A stretch of 64,000 bases of DNA from Myxococcus dinghuensis (GCF_024198235.1 NZ_JAKCFB010000030.1:51712-115711), one strand, 5' to 3'. Shown: positions 8,285 to 17,182, numbered from the stretch's first letter. Notes: a model not told the origin generated them from the letters alone. Numbers and translations are program-made.

Positions 8285-9175
8285 ATGCGCTTCGAATTCG
8301 AGCACCTCGGGACCACCACCCCCTTCGAGCTCTCCGAGGGTCACCATCAACTGGGCGGCGGCCCCGACGACCACGTCCGACTGGAGGCCCTGCCCCCGGG
8401 CCTGCTGAGCCTCCGCATCGAATCCCAGCGGCTGATGGTGGAGGCGACACGGACCTTCGCCGTCGACGGCGTGCTGGTGCCCCAGGGCGTGGCGAGGCTC
8501 GTCCTGCCCGGTGAAGTCCTCGGCCTCCCTGACGACATGTGCCTGCGGGTGCTGGCGGAGACGACGGAGGAGCGCACCCAGGGCACCCTGGCCATCCTCA
8601 AGGGCCTGCTCACGGGGCTGGAGGATTCCGCGCCATCCCGCGCGGCCACCCTCACCTGCCTCACCGGGCTGGACGTGGGGCGCGTCCATGCCCTCGCCGA
8701 CGCGCGCACGCAACTGGGCCGCGGCAGCGAGGCGACGCTCCGACTCAGGGACCGGGCCGTCTCCCGCAATCACGCCTGCATCGTGCAGGACAGCGCCCGC
8801 TTCCTCCTGGAGGACCTGGGTAGCCCCAACGGCGTGTACCTCAACGGCCAGCGCCTCCAGGAGCCCACGGCCCTCTCGGACGGAGACGTCATCGAGTTGG
8901 GGAGGACCCTGCTTCGCTTCCAGGCGGCCCTCGAGGAGCCTCCACCGCCGCCACCCACGCCCGACGGAGGTGTCCTCCCGCCTCCCGACGGGGAGGTCAG
9001 CCCCGCCGAGCCCGCCGCTTCCGAACAGGAACCGTCATCGACGGCCCCCCGCGCGGACGCCGTCTCCACGCCGGCGGAGGCGCCTCGGACGAGGTTGGAG
9101 TGGTGGCTGCTGGGCCTGGGGGTCGCGGCGGCGCTGGTGGGCCTGCTCGTCACCTACGCGTTGGCGACGGCCTAG
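8285..9175 (+). CDS. Double-FHA membrane-anchored protein
   Basis: This 296-aa protein starts at MRFEFEHLG. A clear FHA domain lies at about 137-220 (QLGRGSEATLRL, AVSRNHACIV, DLGSPNGVYLNG, LSDGDVIELG), with the Gly-Arg, Ser-x-x-His and Asn-Gly positions intact. The first 100 residues (HHQLGGGPDDHVRLEAL ... FAVDGVLVPQGVARLVLPGEVLGL) have the strand pattern of a second, degenerate FHA domain that lacks the phosphopeptide Arg/Ser residues. A Pro/Glu-rich linker leads to a single C-terminal helix (LLGLGVAAALVGLLVTYAL), so the FHA part faces the cytoplasm as a tail-anchored protein. No Ser/Thr kinase gene is adjacent. It is the second of three FHA proteins in the window. Confidence 0.88.
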   Translation: MRFEFEHLGTTTPFELSEGHHQLGGGPDDHVRLEALPPGLLSLRIESQRLMVEATRTFAVDGVLVPQGVARLVLPGEVLGLPDDMCLRVLAETTEERTQGTLAILKGLLTGLEDSAPSRAATLTCLTGLDVGRVHALADARTQLGRGSEATLRLRDRAVSRNHACIVQDSARFLLEDLGSPNGVYLNGQRLQEPTALSDGDVIELGRTLLRFQAALEEPPPPPPTPDGGVLPPPDGEVSPAEPAASEQEPSSTAPRADAVSTPAEAPRTRLEWWLLGLGVAAALVGLLVTYALATA

Positions 9176-9222
9176 GAGGGAGTCCGGGCGGCGCGCCTCG
9201 GCGAGCACGAGGCGCCCATCGG

Positions 9223-11253
9223 TCAAAGGCTCGCGGCGAGGCGCGTTCCCTGATCGATGGCGCGCTTGGCATCGAGTTCGGCGGCGACGTCCGCGCCGCC
9301 GATGGCATGCACCTTCACGCCCGCCGCGACGAGCGGTTCGAACAACTCGCGCGCAGGCTCCTGCCCCGCGCAGATGACGACGGTGTCGACGGCGAGGACT
9401 CGCGGCACACCTGCGACACGGACGTGAAGGCCCTCGTCGTCAATCCGGGTGTACTCCACCGCGTTCAGCATCTCGACGCCCCGCCGCTGGAGCGTGGCCC
9501 GGTGAATCCAACCAGTCGTCTTGCCGAGCCCCTCACCGACCTTGGAGGCCTTGCGCTGCAGCAACGTCACCCTCCGTTCAGGGGGCTGCGTGGTCGCCGT
9601 CACGCCCTCGATACCTCCGCGGGCCTCGAGCTTCGGATCGATCCCCCAGGCTCGCCAGAACGCCTCGCTCGACAGGCTCGTGCTCGGCCCGGCGTGGGAG
9701 AGGAGCTCGGCGACGTCGAAGCCGATGCCGCCCGCGCCGATGATGGCGACGTGGGCACCAATCGGACGCGTCCCGAGAATGGCGTCGACGTAGCCCACGA
9801 CCATCGGGTGGTCGATGCCGGGAATGTCCGGCCGGCGCGGCGCGACACCTGTCGCGATGATGACTTCGTCGAACCCACCGTGTTTCACCTCGTCGAGCGT
9901 CGCGCGTGAGCCCAACCGCAACGCGACCCCCGTCGCGGCGAGCCTCCGTTCGAAGTACCGCAGCGTCTCGGCGAACTCCTCCTTGCCAGGGATGCGCCTG
10001 GCGAGGTTGAACTGGCCGCCGATCTCCGAGGCCGCCTCGTAGAGCGTCACGCGGTGACCTCGCTCGGCGAGCGTCGTCGCTGCCGCGAGCCCCGCGGGCC
10101 CCGCGCCGATGACGGCCACCCGCTTCACGGTCGTCGCGGGCTCGATGCGCAGCTCCGTCTCGTGGCATGCGCGAGGGTTGACGAGGCAGCTCGTGATCTG
10201 GAGCTGGAACGTGTGGTCGAGGCAGGCCTGGTTGCAGCCGATGCACGTGTTGATCTGATCGGCCCGTCCATCGCGGGCCTTCTGGACGAAGTCCGCGTCC
10301 GCCAGGAAGGGGCGCGCCATCGACACCAGGTCCGCGTCGCCCTCGGAGAGGATGCGCTCGGCGAGTTCGGGGGTGTTGATGCGGTTGGTGGCCACCAGCG
10401 GAATCGTCACCGCGCCGCGCAGCTTCGCCGTGACCTTGCTGAACGCGCCACGGGGAACCCTCGTGGCGATCGTCGGGATTCGCGCTTCGTGCCAGCCGAT
10501 GCCGGTGTTGAGAATGTTCGCGCCGGCCGCCTCGATGGCCTTCGCCAGCGTCACGATCTCGTCCCAGGTGCTCCCTCCCTCGACGAGGTCGAGCATCGAC
10601 AGTCGATAGATGATGATGAAGTCACGCCCCACCGCCTCGCGAATCCGACGCACCACCTCGACGGCGAGCCGCATGCGGTTCTCGTAGGGACCGCCCCAGC
10701 GGTCGCTGCGTTGGTTGACGCGCGCGACGAGGAACTGGTTGATGAAGTACCCCTCCGAGCCCATCACCTCGACGCCGTCGTAACCCGCGCGCTGCGCCAG
10801 CTTCGCGCACCGCGCGAAGTCGGCGATCTGCTTCTCGATGCCTTCCTCGTCGAGGGCGCGGGGCGTGAAGGGGTTGATGGGCGCCTTCACCGCGCTCGCG
10901 GAGACAGACTCCGGGTTGTACGCGTAGCGACCCGCGTGGAGGATCTGCATGCAGATCTTCCCGCCCGCCTCGTGCACGGCCCGTGTGACGACCGTGTGCT
11001 CCTCGGCCTCGGCCTCGGTCGTGAGCTTCGCCGCGCCCAGCGCGACGGCGCCTTCTTCGTTCGGCCCGACGCCGCCCGTGACGATGAGGCCCACGCCGCC
11101 ACGCGCTCTCTCGGCGAAGAAGGCCGCCAGTCGCGCGAAGCCACCGGGCGCCTCCTCGAGCCCGGTATGCATGGACCCCATGAGCGTGCGGGTTCGGAGC
11201 GTCGTGAAGCCGAGGTCGAGGGGCGCGAGGAGATGGGGATACGGCGCGTTCAT
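9223..11253 (-). CDS. fadH: NADPH-dependent 2,4-dienoyl-CoA reductase
   Basis: This 676-aa enzyme of unsaturated fatty-acid beta-oxidation reduces 2,4-dienoyl-CoA using FMN, a 4Fe-4S cluster, FAD and NADPH. The N-terminal TIM barrel shows the catalytic Tyr region (EGYFINQFL) and the His motif TGIGWHEARIPTIATR, close to the E. coli enzyme. The cluster cysteines are CIGCNQACLDH plus ITSC. The C-terminal half is a FAD/NAD(P) reductase (VAVIGAGPAGLAAATTLAERG; HVAIIGAGGIGFDVAELL). Length fits the 672-aa E. coli FadH. The ATG at 11253 shares one base with the TGA of the SGNH hydrolase gene, so the two are translationally coupled. It is the last gene of the TetR-flanked cluster. Confidence 0.95.
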   Translation of the reverse strand: MNAPYPHLLAPLDLGFTTLRTRTLMGSMHTGLEEAPGGFARLAAFFAERARGGVGLIVTGGVGPNEEGAVALGAAKLTTEAEAEEHTVVTRAVHEAGGKICMQILHAGRYAYNPESVSASAVKAPINPFTPRALDEEGIEKQIADFARCAKLAQRAGYDGVEVMGSEGYFINQFLVARVNQRSDRWGGPYENRMRLAVEVVRRIREAVGRDFIIIYRLSMLDLVEGGSTWDEIVTLAKAIEAAGANILNTGIGWHEARIPTIATRVPRGAFSKVTAKLRGAVTIPLVATNRINTPELAERILSEGDADLVSMARPFLADADFVQKARDGRADQINTCIGCNQACLDHTFQLQITSCLVNPRACHETELRIEPATTVKRVAVIGAGPAGLAAATTLAERGHRVTLYEAASEIGGQFNLARRIPGKEEFAETLRYFERRLAATGVALRLGSRATLDEVKHGGFDEVIIATGVAPRRPDIPGIDHPMVVGYVDAILGTRPIGAHVAIIGAGGIGFDVAELLSHAGPSTSLSSEAFWRAWGIDPKLEARGGIEGVTATTQPPERRVTLLQRKASKVGEGLGKTTGWIHRATLQRRGVEMLNAVEYTRIDDEGLHVRVAGVPRVLAVDTVVICAGQEPARELFEPLVAAGVKVHAIGGADVAAELDAKRAIDQGTRLAASL

Positions 11254-12011
11254 CAGGAGGCTCCCAGGGTCAGGGCCGACGGTGGGTGCAGCAGTTGGAT
11301 CTCCGAGGCCGCGCACTCGGCCCAGGCGGCGTAGACAGGCGCGCCTGGATGGAAACCATCGGACGCCATGGCACTCCGAGCGTCGAGGCCGGGCGTGCCC
11401 GACGCGAAAGGCGAATCGAGCAGCGTGCAGTCCCGGCGCCCCTCGGAGAACGCCGCGAGGGCGGCGTTGTAGACGGCGGCGCGTCGCCCCACGAACCCAC
11501 GCAGTGGCTCCGGCAGCGCCGGGAACTCCTGGAATGGCGGCAGGGGCGAGAGCACCGTATGGGCGATGCCGAAGCGCGTCCCCAGCACATCCACCAGCCG
11601 ATGGAGCGCGCGGATCCACCGCTCGATGGGGATGCGCTGCGTGAGGTCGTTCGCTCCCGCGGCCACCACCGCCACGTCGAATGCGCTCGGGTTGCTCTGT
11701 TCGACCAGCTCGACGATCTCCGCCGTCGTGAGCCCGCTCCTGGCCACGAGGCGCCAGCCCACGGTGCGCCGTTGCCCGAGGCGCGAGACGAGCTGCCCGG
11801 TGAGCGCGTCAGCCTGCGTGCCCACGCCGACGCCCGCGGCCGAGGAGTCGCCCACGACGAGCAACCGCAAGGGCGCCCCCTCGCCGAAGAGCCCCTCGCG
11901 AGGGCCCTCCGGTTCGGGGAGGCGGGGGGTCGTCCTTCGTACGCGCAGGCTCTGCATCCAGTACAGCGGCAGGAGCGTGGCGTCGGCAATCCACTGGAGG
12001 TGGGTCATCAC
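11253..12011 (-). CDS. SGNH/GDSL-family hydrolase (probable lipase or esterase)
   Basis: This 252-aa protein has all the SGNH hydrolase blocks: GDSSAAGVGVG with the nucleophilic Ser (about 54-64), a Gly in RSGLTTAEIV, AAGANDL with the oxyanion Asn (about 117-123) and DGFHPG supplying Asp and His near the end. The N-terminal helix (ATLLPLYWMQSLRVR) could be an uncleaved anchor; no clear signal cleavage site follows. The start is MMTH; the second Met is also possible. It sits between a SnoaL-like gene and fadH in a cluster for activation and oxidation of fatty acids. It most likely releases acyl groups from esters or thioesters; the substrate is inferred only from context. Confidence 0.88.
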   Translation of the reverse strand: MMTHLQWIADATLLPLYWMQSLRVRRTTPRLPEPEGPREGLFGEGAPLRLLVVGDSSAAGVGVGTQADALTGQLVSRLGQRRTVGWRLVARSGLTTAEIVELVEQSNPSAFDVAVVAAGANDLTQRIPIERWIRALHRLVDVLGTRFGIAHTVLSPLPPFQEFPALPEPLRGFVGRRAAVYNAALAAFSEGRRDCTLLDSPFASGTPGLDARSAMASDGFHPGAPVYAAWAECAASEIQLLHPPSALTLGAS

Positions 12012-12062
12012 GATCTCCCCGTCACGAGGCGCACCCGTCCCCTGGACCGGTGCGCAGCCCTG

Positions 12063-12494
12063 TCACTTCGCCTTCTGTGCTTCGAGATATGGGGCGAGCC
12101 GCTGGGCCATCTGCTCGCCCAGCGCCTGGAGGCCGCTCATCGGGCGCACCATCACCTCGAAGTCGACGATCTTCCCCTGCTCGTCGAAGCGGATGAAGTC
12201 GATCCCCTTGAGCTGCCGCTTGCCGACGTGGGCGCTGAACTCGAGCACGACGCTCGTCCCGTCCGCCGTCACCAGTTGTCGGTGGTACGCGAAGTCCTCG
12301 AAGACCGTCAGCACCGTGTTCAGGATCACCGAGACCACCGGCGGCGAGGGATACGGGTGGTAGGCCATGGGGGAGCGGAAGACGACCTCTGGCGCGAGGA
12401 GCTCTGACACCGCGCCGAGGTCCTTGTGCTCCACCATGTCGTGCCATCGGCGGAGGGTGAGTGCGGCCTGGGGAGGGAGCTTCAGTTCGGACAT
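12063..12494 (-). CDS. SnoaL/NTF2-like fold protein
   Basis: This 143-aa protein has the NTF2/SnoaL pattern: an N-terminal helix pair (AALTLRRWHDMVEHKDLGAVSELLAPEVVFRSP) followed by curved-sheet strands (VVLEFSAHVGKRQLKGIDFIRFDEQGKIVDFEVMVRPMSG). The last motif is typical of SnoaL-like enzymes and of limonene-epoxide-hydrolase relatives. A good AGGAG lies ahead of the ATG at 12494. It is 50 bp downstream of the acyl-CoA ligase gene and 51 bp upstream of the SGNH hydrolase gene, in the same orientation. It may bind or isomerise a hydrophobic or acyl intermediate; no specific reaction can be assigned. Confidence 0.85.
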   Translation of the reverse strand: MSELKLPPQAALTLRRWHDMVEHKDLGAVSELLAPEVVFRSPMAYHPYPSPPVVSVILNTVLTVFEDFAYHRQLVTADGTSVVLEFSAHVGKRQLKGIDFIRFDEQGKIVDFEVMVRPMSGLQALGEQMAQRLAPYLEAQKAK

Positions 12495-12544
12495 GGGCGT
12501 GCTCCTGTCGGTGGGTCATTTCGCCGGACGTCGAAGCCGTGGCG

Positions 12545-14260
12545 TCACGGGCTCTCTCTCAACGCGCGCCGCAGCACCTTGCCGACGTTGCTCTTCGGCA
12601 GCGCAGCGCGGAACACGATCTCCTTGGGTCGCTTGTAGCCCGTGAGGTGCTCTCTCAGGTACGCGAGCAGCTCTTCAGCCGTGAGCGATTCATCCCGCTT
12701 GACGACGAAGAGCCTGGGAGCCTCCCCTGACTTCTCGTCCCGCACGCCGATCGCACCGGCCTCGGCGACCTTCGGGTGGCGCATGGCCACGTCCTCCAGC
12801 TCGCTGGGGTACACGTTGAAGCCCGAGACGACGATGATCTCCTTCTTGCGATCGACGATCTGGATGTACCCGTCGGCGTCGACCCTCGCGATGTCTCCGG
12901 TCAGCAGCCACCCCTCCGGGGTGATGACCTTCGCGGTCTCCGCGGGCTGCTTCCAGTAGCCCTGCATCACCTGCGGGCCGCGGACCGCCAGCTCACCGGA
13001 TTCGCCGGCGGGGACCGGCTTCAGCGCGTCGTCGAGGATCCGCACCTCGGTGCCCGGGAGCGGGACGCCGATGGTGCCGACACGCGGAGGCAGATGCGGA
13101 GGATTGACGGAGACGACCGGTGACGCCTCCGTGAGGCCGTAGCCCTCGAGGATGTCCTTGCCCGTCACCTCGCGCCAACGTCGAGCGACGCTCGTGCGGA
13201 GCGCCATGCCGCCGGCGACGGTGACCTTCAGGTCGCGCAGGTCGAGGGCCCTGAACTCCGGATGCTCGAGCAGCGCCCCGGCCAGGGTGCTGACCACGGT
13301 CAACGCCGCCGGGCGCGTCGCCGCGAGCGTCTTGATGAAACCGGAGACGTCGCGTGGGTCCGTGACGAGGACGTTGTGGACTCCGAAGCGGAAGAAGCCG
13401 AGGCAATTCACGGTCAACGAGAACACGTGATAGAGCGGCAGCGCGGCGATCGCGGTCGCGTGGCCATCTCCCAGCACCGAGCGGATGAGCCCCATGAACT
13501 GCGCCTGGTTCGCGAGCAGGTTGCCGTGCGTGAGGGTCGCCGCCTTGGTGCCGCCCGTCGTGCCGCCGGTGTACTGGAGGAACGCGACGTCTCGAGGACT
13601 CAACGCGGGGGGCTTGAACCCCTGGGCGCCGCCACGAGCCAGGGCGCGGCGGAAGTCGATCGCCGCCGGCAGGGTGTAGCGGGGGACGAGCTTCTTCACC
13701 TTCGCCGTCACGAAGTCGACGAGCTGCCGCTTTCCGAACGGGAGGAGGTCCCCGACGTGGGTCACGACCACATGCGAGACGGTCGAGCCCTCGAGTGCCC
13801 GCTCGACCTTGTCGGCGAAGTTGGCGAGGACGACGAGCGCGCGCGGCTCCGCGTCGGCGAGGACCTTCTTCATCTCGTCGACCGTGTAGAGCGGGTTCAT
13901 GTTCACGACGACGAGCCCCGCCTTGAGCGCGCCGAACATCGCCACCGGGTACTGCAACAGGTTCGGCATCTGGATGACGATGCGGTCGCCCTTCTCCAGC
14001 CCCAGGTGCTGCAGGAAACTCGCGAACCGGGTCGAGAGCGTGTCGACCTCGCGGAACGAGAGCGCCGTCCCCAGGTTGGAGAACGCGGCTCGCGCACCGA
14101 AGCGGGCAGCCGCGGAGGTGACCATCTCCGCGAGCGATGCCTCCGCGACGGCCTCGACCGCGCCCGTCACGCCCGGGGGATAGAACCTGACCCAAGGCCT
14201 CGCGTCACCCGCAGCCTCGCTCGCCGGGCCGCCCACGAGGTTGTCGTCCGACTGGGACAT
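12545..14260 (-). CDS. fadD: Long-chain fatty-acid--CoA ligase
   Basis: This 571-aa adenylate-forming enzyme activates fatty acids to acyl-CoA using ATP. The AMP-binding loop is YTGGTTGGTKAATLTHGN (about 195-212). Further core motifs are GYGLTEASPVVSVNP, WLLTGDIARVDADGYIQIVDRKKEI with the adenosine-binding Asp and the hinge, and the C-terminal catalytic Lys in LPKSNVGKVLRRALRE. I chose the ATG at 14260 (MSQSDDNL), preceded by GGAG and AAGG; the frame extends 57 bp further upstream but would run through the operator-like palindrome. It is the first gene of the four-gene fatty-acid unit and is divergent from the TetR gene, so it is probably repressed by that regulator. The symbol follows the general name for this family. 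Confidence 0.93.
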   Translation of the reverse strand: MSQSDDNLVGGPASEAAGDARPWVRFYPPGVTGAVEAVAEASLAEMVTSAAARFGARAAFSNLGTALSFREVDTLSTRFASFLQHLGLEKGDRIVIQMPNLLQYPVAMFGALKAGLVVVNMNPLYTVDEMKKVLADAEPRALVVLANFADKVERALEGSTVSHVVVTHVGDLLPFGKRQLVDFVTAKVKKLVPRYTLPAAIDFRRALARGGAQGFKPPALSPRDVAFLQYTGGTTGGTKAATLTHGNLLANQAQFMGLIRSVLGDGHATAIAALPLYHVFSLTVNCLGFFRFGVHNVLVTDPRDVSGFIKTLAATRPAALTVVSTLAGALLEHPEFRALDLRDLKVTVAGGMALRTSVARRWREVTGKDILEGYGLTEASPVVSVNPPHLPPRVGTIGVPLPGTEVRILDDALKPVPAGESGELAVRGPQVMQGYWKQPAETAKVITPEGWLLTGDIARVDADGYIQIVDRKKEIIVVSGFNVYPSELEDVAMRHPKVAEAGAIGVRDEKSGEAPRLFVVKRDESLTAEELLAYLREHLTGYKRPKEIVFRAALPKSNVGKVLRRALRESP

Positions 14261-14274
14261 GCCTTCGACTCCAA

Positions 14275-14320
14275 ATGTTGACACGAGCAACATATGGCCC
14301 GATGTTTCTCTTGTCAATAT
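14275..14320. promoter_or_regulatory. Operator-like 46-bp palindrome in the fadD/tetR divergent promoter
   Basis: The left arm at 14275-14293 reads ATGTTGACACGAGCAACAT. The right arm at 14302-14320 is its inverted copy with 16 of 19 matches, separated by 8 bp. The arms also place a TTGACA on both strands facing each other. The site is centred between the two divergent starts (14260 and 14346), the normal place for a TetR-family operator that shuts off both genes. Confidence 0.75.
14289..14317 (-). promoter_or_regulatory. Housekeeping-type promoter for the fadD unit, embedded in the palindrome
   Basis: On the minus strand a perfect -35 hexamer TTGACA (14317-14312) is followed after 17 bp by TATGTT (14294-14289), four of six matches to the -10 consensus. 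Both elements lie within the palindrome arms, so a bound repressor would exclude RNA polymerase. A plus-strand TTGACA at 14278-14283 with a weaker GATGTT 17 bp on could serve the regulator gene. Confidence 0.6.
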
Positions 14321-14345
14321 CGTGCACCGGTGTGAAGTTGCCGGG

Positions 14346-14945
14346 ATGACTCGCCGGCCCCAGAAGAAGCCGTACCACCACGGCGACCTGAGGCGAGTGC
14401 TCGTCGAGACCGCGGAGACGATGCTGCGCGAGGACGGGCGGTTTCAGTTCACGCTGCGCGAGGTCGCCAGGCGCGCGGAGGTCAGCCACGCGGCCCCCTA
14501 CAATCACTTTCCGGACAAGAGCGCCCTGCTGGCCGAGCTCGGAATGGTCGGCTTCGACCGGCTCCGCGAGGCGCTCGTCGCATCGCGCCCGAAGAAGGTC
14601 CCCACGCTGCGCGAAGAGTTCGTCGAGATGTCTCGCGCCTACGTCTCCTTCGGCGTCGAGAACCCAGCACTCTATCGGCTGATGTTCAGTCCCGACGTGG
14701 GCAGCGACGTCCACCTCAGCGAGCGCGCGGTCAGCGCCTTCAGGGTGCTGGTGGAGCTCCTCGAGCGCGGACAACAGGACGGCGTCGTGAGGAAGGGCGC
14801 GGCGCGCACGCTGTCCGCCGCGTGCTGGGCCCAGGTCCACGGCATCACGATGCTGACGATCGACGGCCTCTTCATGCCCGAGACGGTCGGGGCCGGGGCT
14901 CTCGAGACAGCGCTGGCGGTGTTGTTCGAGGGCCTCGAGCGCTGA
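14346..14945 (+). CDS. TetR/AcrR-family transcriptional regulator
   Basis: This 199-aa repressor starts at MTRRPQKKPYHHGDL. The DNA-binding domain is at about 8-60, with the helix-turn-helix FTLREVARRAEVSHAAPYNHFPDKSALLAELG. The C-terminal helical ligand domain (SFGVENPALYRLMFSPDV ... FRVLVELLERGQQDGVVR) resembles the TetR C-terminal subgroup in which this pattern recurs. It is divergent from the acyl-CoA ligase gene across a 46-bp palindrome. A regulator of fatty-acid use, released by a long-chain acyl-CoA or fatty acid, is the natural reading; the ligand is inference. Confidence 0.93.
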   Translation: MTRRPQKKPYHHGDLRRVLVETAETMLREDGRFQFTLREVARRAEVSHAAPYNHFPDKSALLAELGMVGFDRLREALVASRPKKVPTLREEFVEMSRAYVSFGVENPALYRLMFSPDVGSDVHLSERAVSAFRVLVELLERGQQDGVVRKGAARTLSAACWAQVHGITMLTIDGLFMPETVGAGALETALAVLFEGLER

Positions 14946-14982
14946 CGGCTCGACCGTCGTCGCGGGGGCCGCGAACGCGCCG

Positions 14983-15417
14983 CTAGCCCCCCGTCAGCGG
15001 TCCCAGTCCGGCCCGTTCGATGAGGATCCGCGCGAGGCGCTGGTGGTGGCGGAAGAAGCTGGTGAAGTGGACGAAGCCCCACTTGCCCCGGATGGCGTAC
15101 ACGGTGACGGGGCCAGGCAGCACGTCCACGTTGCGGATGTCCGCGAAGGAGAAGCGCCGCGTGCGCACCATGCCCCGGTAGGTGATGCCCCGGGCGTCCA
15201 CGACGATGAGGGTGCGCGCGTAGTACGCGAGCGACACCGCGAAGAAGAGGACGAAGAAGCCCGCCGACAGGAACGTCTTGAGGGGTACCCCTTCGAACTT
15301 GAAGAGGTAAAGGAGCACCGCTACCCACAAGAGGCCCGCCACCGCCATCGCGGCCGCCAGCCCCTGGCGGGGGCGGAAGACCTGCCGTCCGTCCACATCC
15401 GCGTCGCGCCCGGTCAT
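14983..15417 (-). CDS. Small membrane protein with PH-like domain
   Basis: This 144-aa protein has two transmembrane helices (about 19-38 and 50-68) followed by a small beta domain: RTLIVVDARGITYRGMVRTRRFSFADIRNVDVLPG and YAIRGKWGFVHFTSFF. That is the pattern of bacterial PH-like domains in YdbT/YvbH-type membrane proteins. The ATG at 15417 lies immediately after GGAGG, a spacing too short to be ideal, so initiation may be inefficient. It is 63 bp downstream of the TPR protein gene on the same strand and convergent with the TetR gene. The function is unknown. Confidence 0.8.
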   Translation of the reverse strand: MTGRDADVDGRQVFRPRQGLAAAMAVAGLLWVAVLLYLFKFEGVPLKTFLSAGFFVLFFAVSLAYYARTLIVVDARGITYRGMVRTRRFSFADIRNVDVLPGPVTVYAIRGKWGFVHFTSFFRHHQRLARILIERAGLGPLTGG

Positions 15418-15480
15418 GCCTCCAAATTAATGCCTGGGGCTGACAGGGTCCACCCGACCTCGTGGCCGCCTGGCAGGCGG

Positions 15481-17061
15481 TCAACGCAGCTTCGCGGCCT
15501 TCTGTCGGGATTCCTCCTGGAGCTGCGAGCGGACGTCCGCGGCGGACGAGGCGGCATAGCGCTCGTAGAGGATCCGGGCCTCCGCGTTGCGGCCCAGGGC
15601 CCGGTAGGACTCCGCGAGGCCATAGAGCGGAGAGGCGGACCCTGGCTCGAGCTCGAGCGCGTACTGGTAGTCCGCAGCGGCCTCCGCGTAGCGGCGCAGT
15701 CCGATGTTGGCGCTGCCGCGGGCCGTGTAGGCGACGGCCAGCATGGGCTCCAGTTGGATGGCCTGGGTGAGGTGGGTGAGCGCGCCGGTGAAGTCCTTGG
15801 CGCCGATGCGCTGTACGCCCTGCTCGTACGCGCGCCGCGCCTGGACTCGCGTCGTGTCCGCCACCGGTCCCGACCCGGGAGGTTGTCCCGCGGCCTGGGG
15901 CGAGCCCCCCGCCTGCGCCAGCTTCCCGCGGGCGCGGGCGATGTTGTCCTGCGCGCTCTGGCGGATGGCGGCGTCCTGCGTGAGGCGCGCCGCCTCCTCC
16001 CACTTGGCGATGGACTGCCCGTAGTACCCGAGCACCGCCAGCGCGTTGCCCAGCTTGAAGAGCGCCTCCACGTGGCCCGGGTCGGCGTGCGACGCGTCGA
16101 GGAACGCGAAGGCCGCCTCGCGGTAGCGGCGCTCCTTCATCAGCAGGTCGCCGTCGCGGATGCGCGCCGCCGCCAGCGCGGGGTTCGGAGAGCGGTCCGA
16201 GTCCGTCTGGGACGAGGCCCGGGTCGAGGGGAACGGCAGCACGCCCTCCCCCGCCGCCTGCGCGTCTCCGGGCGCGGGACGCGCGTCCTGCGTCTCCTTG
16301 TTCGCCACCATGGGCGCGGCGCTGGACTCCGACACCGCGCCCTTCGCGCGGGCCGCCTCCACCGGGGCCGGGGCTCCGCCGCTCGTCGCGACCTCCGCGG
16401 GAGAGGTGCCGACCGCCCCCGTGGAGGCTCCACCCGCCACGGTCGCGACCGCAGGGGCAGGCACGCTCGGGACATTGCCCTCCGTCACGCGGGACTCCGC
16501 CGAAGGCAGGCCGCGCAGCGTGTCCCCGCCGAGCGACTTCACGTGCTCCCGGGCCCGCTGCACCCAGGCCTGCTCCGAGGGGCGCTTCTCCCGGGCGATG
16601 TAGTCACGGTAGGCGGCGACGGCGCGCTCGTTCTGCCCGAGCTGCCGGTAGCTCTCCGCCAGCCCGTAGTAGCCGTCCGCGTCCTCCGGCTGGAGCTGGA
16701 CGTAGCGCTCGTATGCGCGGACCGCGGTGGAGTAGTCGCTCGTGCGGCGCGCGGCGTAGCCCAGGTTGAAGAAGGCCATCTTGAAGGAGGGGTCCGCCTC
16801 CGTGGCCTGGCGGAAGCGCGCGATGGCGTCCTTGAGGTCCCCCTTGCGGAACAGCGCGCTGCCCAGCCCGTTGAGCGCCGGGGCATAGCCGGGCGCGAGC
16901 TCCAGCGCGTCCAGGTACGCGGCCGACGCCTCGTCCAGGCGCCCCGCCGAAAGCGCCACCTCGCCCCGCGTGAAGGCGCGCCGGGCGGGCTCGGAGGGCT
17001 CGGCGGCTCCCAACAACAGGGCCGAGCCCAGGGCGATGAAGAACCTGCGCATGACAACCAT
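15481..17061 (-). CDS. Exported TPR-repeat protein
   Basis: This 526-aa protein starts at ATG 17061 behind AGGGGG and has an N-terminal signal peptide (MRRFFIALGSALLLGAAEPSEPA). Two blocks of tetratricopeptide repeats are visible: about 28-170 (LDALELAPGYAPALNGLGSALFRKGDLKDAIARF, and similar) and about 315-520 (AIQLEPMLAVAYTARGSANIGLRRYAEAAADYQYALELEPG). A 120-residue Ala/Gly/Ser/Pro-rich linker joins them. Such proteins act as periplasmic or outer-membrane scaffolds. Nothing in the neighbourhood names the partner. It is the fourth gene on this strand after addB, addA and purA, with a 204-bp gap that holds hairpins, so it probably has its own promoter. Confidence 0.88.
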   Translation of the reverse strand: MVVMRRFFIALGSALLLGAAEPSEPARRAFTRGEVALSAGRLDEASAAYLDALELAPGYAPALNGLGSALFRKGDLKDAIARFRQATEADPSFKMAFFNLGYAARRTSDYSTAVRAYERYVQLQPEDADGYYGLAESYRQLGQNERAVAAYRDYIAREKRPSEQAWVQRAREHVKSLGGDTLRGLPSAESRVTEGNVPSVPAPAVATVAGGASTGAVGTSPAEVATSGGAPAPVEAARAKGAVSESSAAPMVANKETQDARPAPGDAQAAGEGVLPFPSTRASSQTDSDRSPNPALAAARIRDGDLLMKERRYREAAFAFLDASHADPGHVEALFKLGNALAVLGYYGQSIAKWEEAARLTQDAAIRQSAQDNIARARGKLAQAGGSPQAAGQPPGSGPVADTTRVQARRAYEQGVQRIGAKDFTGALTHLTQAIQLEPMLAVAYTARGSANIGLRRYAEAAADYQYALELEPGSASPLYGLAESYRALGRNAEARILYERYAASSAADVRSQLQEESRQKAAKLR

Positions 17062-17167
17062 GACGTCCCCCTGGGGGTGGCTCCAACGTGCCGTACCAGA
17101 AAACCCGGGGCGGCGTCAGCCCGCCTCCTGGCCTCCCTGGATGGGAAGTGGAACACCACGGCCCCGG

Positions 17168-17182
17168 CGCGGTGACACCGCG
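17168..17182. promoter_or_regulatory. Perfect 15-bp inverted repeat upstream of the TPR gene
   Basis: CGCGGTG and CACCGCG flank a single central A. The site lies about 107-121 bp upstream of the TPR gene ATG and downstream of purA, a plausible operator. No protein can be assigned, and at this GC content some short palindromes are expected by chance. Confidence 0.35.

Noticed and set aside
7146..8450. Upstream extension of the CBM9-like lipoprotein frame by more than 400 codons
   Set aside because: The extension has no signal or domain and is antisense to DUF2071; the signal peptide starts exactly at ATG 7145.
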